A stretch of 37,347 nucleotides of DNA. It comes from Ardenticatenaceae bacterium. Lineage in GTDB: Bacteria; Chloroflexota; Anaerolineae; Promineifilales; Promineifilaceae. Below the pieces are notes generated by a model. It was given only the letters and a program-made list of their open reading frames with translations. It was not told where the DNA came from and did no database searches. How positions within the stretch are numbered: position 1 is the stretch's first letter; every line of letters begins with the position of its first letter. The stretch spans positions 1-37,347 of the forward strand of contig WYBM01000011.1 in assembly GCA_011525915.1 (NCBI GenBank). Reading direction: 5' to 3'. This document shows, piece after piece, positions 34,254 through 37,347 of this stretch. The translations under genes were made by a program, and so were the position numbers.

Positions 34254-35456
34254 TTACATCGAACCTGAAGATGATTGTTTCAGTAGCCTTGTCGTAACGA
34301 CTGCCTCATCGACAATGGCCGCGTTTTGACCGTCACCTATATCGCGGAAAACAGCTACACTCTTTTCAAAGCAGCCCAGAGCTTCATCTACTGCACCCTG
34401 CTGTTGGTGTAGTAATCCCAGGTTAAAAAGCACTTGTGCTTGACCGTGCCGGTTGTCTGTCCGCTGATGTTTTGCCAGACTTTCGTCGTAACATTGCTTC
34501 GCCAGCGTTTTTTTTCCTTCGTTATAATATAGCAACCCCAGACAGTTGAGGATGCTTGCCTCGCCATCCAGGTCGCGCAGATCACGGCACAAGGCCAATG
34601 CTTCTTCATAACAACTGTGTGCCATATTTATCCTGTTGTGCTGTCGATACACTGTGCCCAGGTTGGCCAGGGTGTGGGCTGTGCCACCTAAATCGCTCAG
34701 AGCCCATTTGACCTCCAGGCTGCGTTCAAAATATATCGTAGCCTGTTCCAAATCCCCTCGATACCAATAAGTAATGCCCAGGTCATTGGAAGCGGCCGCA
34801 ATACCTTGTCTGTCTTCCTCTGTTTCAAAATACCGTAAGGCTTCGCCCAGGCAAGCAATAGCATCCTCCATCTCCCCTAAATGTTGGTAAACATTGCCCA
34901 AATTAACGAGCGTTTGAGCTGCACCTCGCTTATCGTTCATCTCTTGACACAAAGTCAGGTCGGCCTGAAGGGTGTCTCGCGCCTTCGACCATTGCCCCCA
35001 ATCCTTATAGAGCCTACCCAGGTTATTGAGAGCCACGCTTATCGTCGACCGGTGATTGCGCTTACGAGCAATTGTCAGGCATTCCTGGAAACACGTTTCG
35101 GCCGTAGACCATTGACCCAGATGGTGGTAAGCATTGCCCAGATTTGGTAACACGGTCATCCGACCGGCCTCATTATCTTGTTCGTCAAAAAGCACCAACG
35201 CTCGCTGGTAGCAGCGAGTAGCCTGCTTCCATTGCCCCTGCTGGGCGTATACAAGTCCTTCATCATTCTTTACCAATCCCAGAGCCAGCGGCGTGAGTGG
35301 CTCTGCCTTGATCATCCGGATCAGGCGGGTACAAGGGTCAAAGCGCCAGGCGGTACGATAGACGGCGATATTAGCCAGCCAGGTTTTTAGCCCGGTCGTT
35401 TCATCAAGCGCCAGTTGGTGATGGATAAACTCCATTAGATAAGCTTCATTTTCCAT
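34254..35456 (-). CDS. TPR protein 6 of six-member family
   Basis: A 400-residue protein on the reverse strand. Module: YLMEFIHHQLALDETTGLKT, then WLANIAVYRTAWRFDPCTRL. About eight TPR units follow (VLPNLGNAYHHLGQWSTAET, ALNNLGRLYKDWGQWSKARD, TLANLGTVYRQHNRINMAHS). The module reads most like TPR 5, and RF-x-x-C is intact. A palindrome (AGGTCA-G-TGACCT) lies within 20 bp of the start codon. It follows the small membrane protein gene by 71 bp and is probably on one transcript with it. Confidence 0.85.
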   Translation of the reverse strand: MENEAYLMEFIHHQLALDETTGLKTWLANIAVYRTAWRFDPCTRLIRMIKAEPLTPLALGLVKNDEGLVYAQQGQWKQATRCYQRALVLFDEQDNEAGRMTVLPNLGNAYHHLGQWSTAETCFQECLTIARKRNHRSTISVALNNLGRLYKDWGQWSKARDTLQADLTLCQEMNDKRGAAQTLVNLGNVYQHLGEMEDAIACLGEALRYFETEEDRQGIAAASNDLGITYWYRGDLEQATIYFERSLEVKWALSDLGGTAHTLANLGTVYRQHNRINMAHSCYEEALALCRDLRDLDGEASILNCLGLLYYNEGKKTLAKQCYDESLAKHQRTDNRHGQAQVLFNLGLLHQQQGAVDEALGCFEKSVAVFRDIGDGQNAAIVDEAVVTTRLLKQSSSGSM

Positions 35457-35461
35457 AGCAG

Positions 35462-35474
35462 AGGTCAGTGACCT
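35462..35474. promoter_or_regulatory. Palindrome at the TPR 6 start
   Basis: AGGTCA-G-TGACCT, a perfect 6-bp inverted repeat with a 1-bp centre, 5 bp before the TPR 6 ATG on the reverse strand. It would cover the normal ribosome-binding position, so an operator or a translational control site is possible. Confidence 0.5.
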
Positions 35475-35527
35475 TTCACTCCTACGGTGCCTTTTGCTAA
35501 CGCGCAGTACAGTATGCCAGAAGTTAT

Positions 35528-35734
35528 TTATTCGCCAGTCTCATCCGTAGACGGCTGTTCCTTCTGCTCATTTTGGCGAGTCAACGCCGAAAACATATCA
35601 CGTGCCACCAGCCGTAAAGTTGACATTCCTTCTTTTGACACTTCGTCATTTTGAGCAACGATCACCAGGGCGATTACTGCCACTATAATAACGCCGAATA
35701 CCATGAACAATACCAACAAAGTCATTTCCATCAT
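35528..35734 (-). CDS. Small single-pass membrane protein
   Basis: A 68-residue protein: one long hydrophobic helix (LLVLFMVFGVIIVAVIALVI) at the N terminus and a charged tail (about residues 30-68, ending EQPSTDETGE). AGAGGTG stands 6-12 nt before the ATG pair. It lies between the fusion regulator (61 bp upstream) and TPR 6, all in the same direction. No family recognised. It could anchor a TPR protein at the membrane; that is a guess. Confidence 0.65.
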   Translation of the reverse strand: MMEMTLLVLFMVFGVIIVAVIALVIVAQNDEVSKEGMSTLRLVARDMFSALTRQNEQKEQPSTDETGE

Positions 35735-35795
35735 AGCAACACCTCTATTTATTAGATTGTTTCAACCAAATGTGGGGACTACGGCGTATCGTGGC

Positions 35796-36506
35796 TTATT
35801 TCTGATCTCGTTGCCATTTCAGTACTGAGTGTACCAGACCAGCACGGCTATTTACTCGCAGTTTATTGTATATACTGCGGAGGTGTCTTCTCAACGTGTT
35901 TACGGAGATGCCCAGTTGACGAGCAACAGCTGCATTGGTTAAGTCGGCAACACTTTCACTAGCCAGAAACAGGGCAATTTCTTTTTCGCGCTTGGTTAGG
36001 TTATTCCATGAAGGGGGCGACGTACTGGAGGATGATTCGCTTGACGGCGCATTTTTTAACAGTGATTCTACCCATGCCGAATTTACTTCATACACCTCGC
36101 CGTCGCTCTTGCGCGTGAGTTGGACAGTCCAGTCTGTAGGGTCAGAAAATGTGATACCTGTAGAAGGAGTAGGTTTGGTGTCCAGCCAGTCTGAATTTAT
36201 TTGGCTGATTTCATCTTCGTCTAATGAGCGGAATCCGCCAGAAAACAAAAGCCTATCAGCGTCAGGACGATTTCGGATACCATTATGCCGATGAAGAATA
36301 CGAATTAACACCAGCAAGAGAGCGCGATCTGTATGAGAGATTTGGACCTGATCACGCTCCCAATTGCTGATGGTGACATCGGAAATAACGAAACCTTCTT
36401 CAGCCAGAAAATCGGCTAATCGTTTTTGGGTTAACGGACCGCCCCGGTCGGGGTCAGCACATTCATGTCGATATTTCCGCAATAACTGACCAAAACTTTG
36501 CTTCAT
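35796..36506 (-). CDS. XRE-LuxR fusion transcription regulator
   Basis: A 236-residue DNA-binding protein with two different helix-turn-helix domains. Residues 1-75 are XRE/Cro-like: FGQLLRKYRHEC, LTQKRLADFLAEEGFVISDV, TISNWERDQVQISH. Residues about 175-232 are LuxR/GerE-like: LTKREKEIALFLASESVADL, NAAVARQLGISVNTLRRHL, IYNKLRVNSRAGLV. The linker between them (about 80-170) shows strand-like residues WTVQLTRKSDGEVYEVNS. ATG 36506 begins at the XRE fold; TTG 36539 would add 11 residues. It is first in the leftward set, ahead of the membrane protein and two TPR genes, so self-control and control of these genes is likely; control of the repeats near the ATPase is inference. Confidence 0.8.
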   Translation of the reverse strand: MKQSFGQLLRKYRHECADPDRGGPLTQKRLADFLAEEGFVISDVTISNWERDQVQISHTDRALLLVLIRILHRHNGIRNRPDADRLLFSGGFRSLDEDEISQINSDWLDTKPTPSTGITFSDPTDWTVQLTRKSDGEVYEVNSAWVESLLKNAPSSESSSSTSPPSWNNLTKREKEIALFLASESVADLTNAAVARQLGISVNTLRRHLRSIYNKLRVNSRAGLVHSVLKWQRDQK

Positions 36507-36539
36507 TCCTGAACCAACAAAAAGCGCAATGCTCTCCAA

Positions 36540-36832
36540 CTTATTGATAACTTCATAATCCTGTAAAGTTATCTACTACCAACCCTGAAGAAAAAACAAA
36601 GACCTCGAAGTCCCCACTTTTGGTCTTAGATTTCTTATAATAGTAGACTATAGCATGAGAATAGAGGCCATTGCAATAGTCTAGGAGGATAACAAAATAT
36701 AGTCACAAAAGATCATAAAACTTTACAAATTCGACATTCATTCAAATCCTCCTTCACACTAACATGATGTCAAGGATATGGCTTTCATGGTTGAGGTATA
36801 GTAGATAAGCAAGTGGCCACTCCTTCGCGGAT
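36540..36832. other. Upstream region of the leftward gene set
   Basis: About 290 bp of AT-rich sequence without a gene. It holds the leftward promoter candidate at 36647-36676 with the operator-like TAGTCTACT beside it. Nothing else could be assigned. Confidence 0.5.
36642..36676 (-). promoter_or_regulatory. Leftward promoter with operator-like site before the fusion regulator
   Basis: Reading on the reverse strand: TTGCAA (36676-36671), an 18-nt spacer and TATAGT (36652-36647). The 9-mer TAGTCTACT (36650-36642) overlaps the -10 box; it is also the core of repeat copy B at 22794-22829. The leader to ATG 36506 would be about 130 nt. Confidence 0.45.
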
Positions 36833-36937
36833 GTGTCTACTTTTGTCTGTCATATGCTTCCCGTTGAATGTGCCGTATCTAAAATACATACCTGGTCTGA
36901 GCAGATTGTGCAATGCATCTCCAGGCCAACCCTGAGA

Positions 36938-36977
36938 AGAGCAGGTCCAAGTCCCCCTTGTGAGACCTGCTCTTTTT
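36938..36977 (+). terminator. Strong rightward intrinsic terminator
   Basis: AGAGCAGGTC (36938-36947), a 16-nt loop and GACCTGCTCT (36964-36973), a perfect 10-bp stem, followed by TTTT and more T. No gene is seen upstream on the + strand for about 300 bp, so it may end a small RNA that starts between about 36680 and 36850. Confidence 0.75.
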
Positions 36978-36994
36978 GTTATTGTGGGTTATTG

Positions 36995-37038
36995 AATCCG
37001 CTTACCGGGTCATATAAATCCGCTTACGGAATCATTTA
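36995..37038. repeat. 22-bp tandem direct repeat
   Basis: Two 22-bp units that both begin AATCCGCTTAC and both contain TCAT, 18 of 22 positions equal. A weaker third copy (AATCGCTTAATGGGAC) begins near 37183. Clusters of such repeats occur at ends of transposons with DDE integrases, but no transposase is in the window. Confidence 0.5.
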
Positions 37039-37039
37039 A

Positions 37040-37347
37040 AATCAGTGGCCGCAAAACCCACATACAAACTTGTTTTCGAGGGTAGATGTGAGTCTTTCGC
37101 ATCGTATCGCACCTCTGGAAGCGTCACCTTGCCAACGAAGTGAATTTGGCCCTTGTATGTTCCTTTTGCGGTGACTGTTTAAAATCGCTTAATGGGACTT
37201 CTCATGACTATTACTAAATCAGGTGTCACAACACTTAATCGTGGTGCCTTAACACCACCTTTCTATTAGCTTTAACAGCTCTTTAGAGGGTCGCCCCCGC
37301 CGCTTTGGCGGTGTCCAACGAGGTAGGGGCACCCGGAACATTAACAA
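37040..37347. other. Gene-free right end with two small hairpins
   Basis: No gene recognised. GTGGTG-CCTTAA-CACCAC (37241-37258) followed by CTTTCTATT is a possible weak terminator, and CCGCC-GCTTT-GGCGG (37297-37311) is a second hairpin. The sequence may continue into a gene or RNA beyond the window. Confidence 0.4.

Noticed and set aside
36833..37039. 68-codon + strand frame at the right end
   Set aside because: It reads straight through the strong terminator and the tandem repeat and has no ribosome site.

Overview
This 37.3 kb window looks like an accessory region of a Chloroflexota (Anaerolineae-like) genome. That placement is an inference. It rests on a type IV secretion set without any outer-membrane components, as expected of a one-membrane cell, on exported proteins with long Thr/Pro linkers and a C-terminal YLP-type tail, and on an 8-bp palindrome (ACGGCCGT) that I counted by eye about 28 times. 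No rRNA, tRNA, CRISPR array, transposase, integrase or relaxase gene was recognised.

Layout. Positions 1-494 carry no gene. Positions 495-1259 encode a response-regulator-like protein whose phospho-acceptor Asp is replaced by Asn; it may be read from a leaderless promoter. Positions 1357-22506 form a tightly packed block on the + strand. It starts with four exported or membrane-anchored proteins: a sialidase-like-repeat lipoprotein, a DUF11-type protein, an M23 peptidase lipoprotein and an anchored surface protein. A VirB6/TrbL-like membrane protein, a PPC-domain protein and a single-pass protein with a sortase-like domain lacking the Cys follow. Then come a VirB2-like pilin candidate, a PrgI/VirB3-like protein, a VirB4 ATPase, a small protein, a degenerate ATPase relative, a YdjM/DUF457 membrane protein, two small proteins, a VirD4/TraG-type coupling ATPase and a prim-pol primase. 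Together these suggest a conjugation-like or secretion machine of an integrated or plasmid-like element.

Positions 22507-23138 are an AT-rich control region with four copies of a 26-bp repeat. Two copies sit exactly at the -10 end of good sigma70-type promoters; the second of these drives a DUF234-type AAA ATPase (23139-24620). A 528-bp gap and an unrecognised 450-residue protein (25148-26500) follow.

Positions 26725-35456 hold six paralogous tetratricopeptide (TPR) proteins, four rightward and two leftward, that share an N-terminal module of about 45 residues before the repeats. The leftward pair lies behind a gene for an XRE-LuxR fusion regulator and one for a small membrane protein. The promoter region of this leftward set contains a sequence that resembles the repeats near the ATPase gene. 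The six-member TPR family plus its fusion regulator is the best candidate here for an undescribed system; a role as peptide or partner sensors that control the transfer element, or as a defence module, is only a hypothesis.

Positions 36540-37347 hold the leftward promoter candidate, a strong rightward terminator with no obvious gene in front of it, and short direct and inverted repeats.
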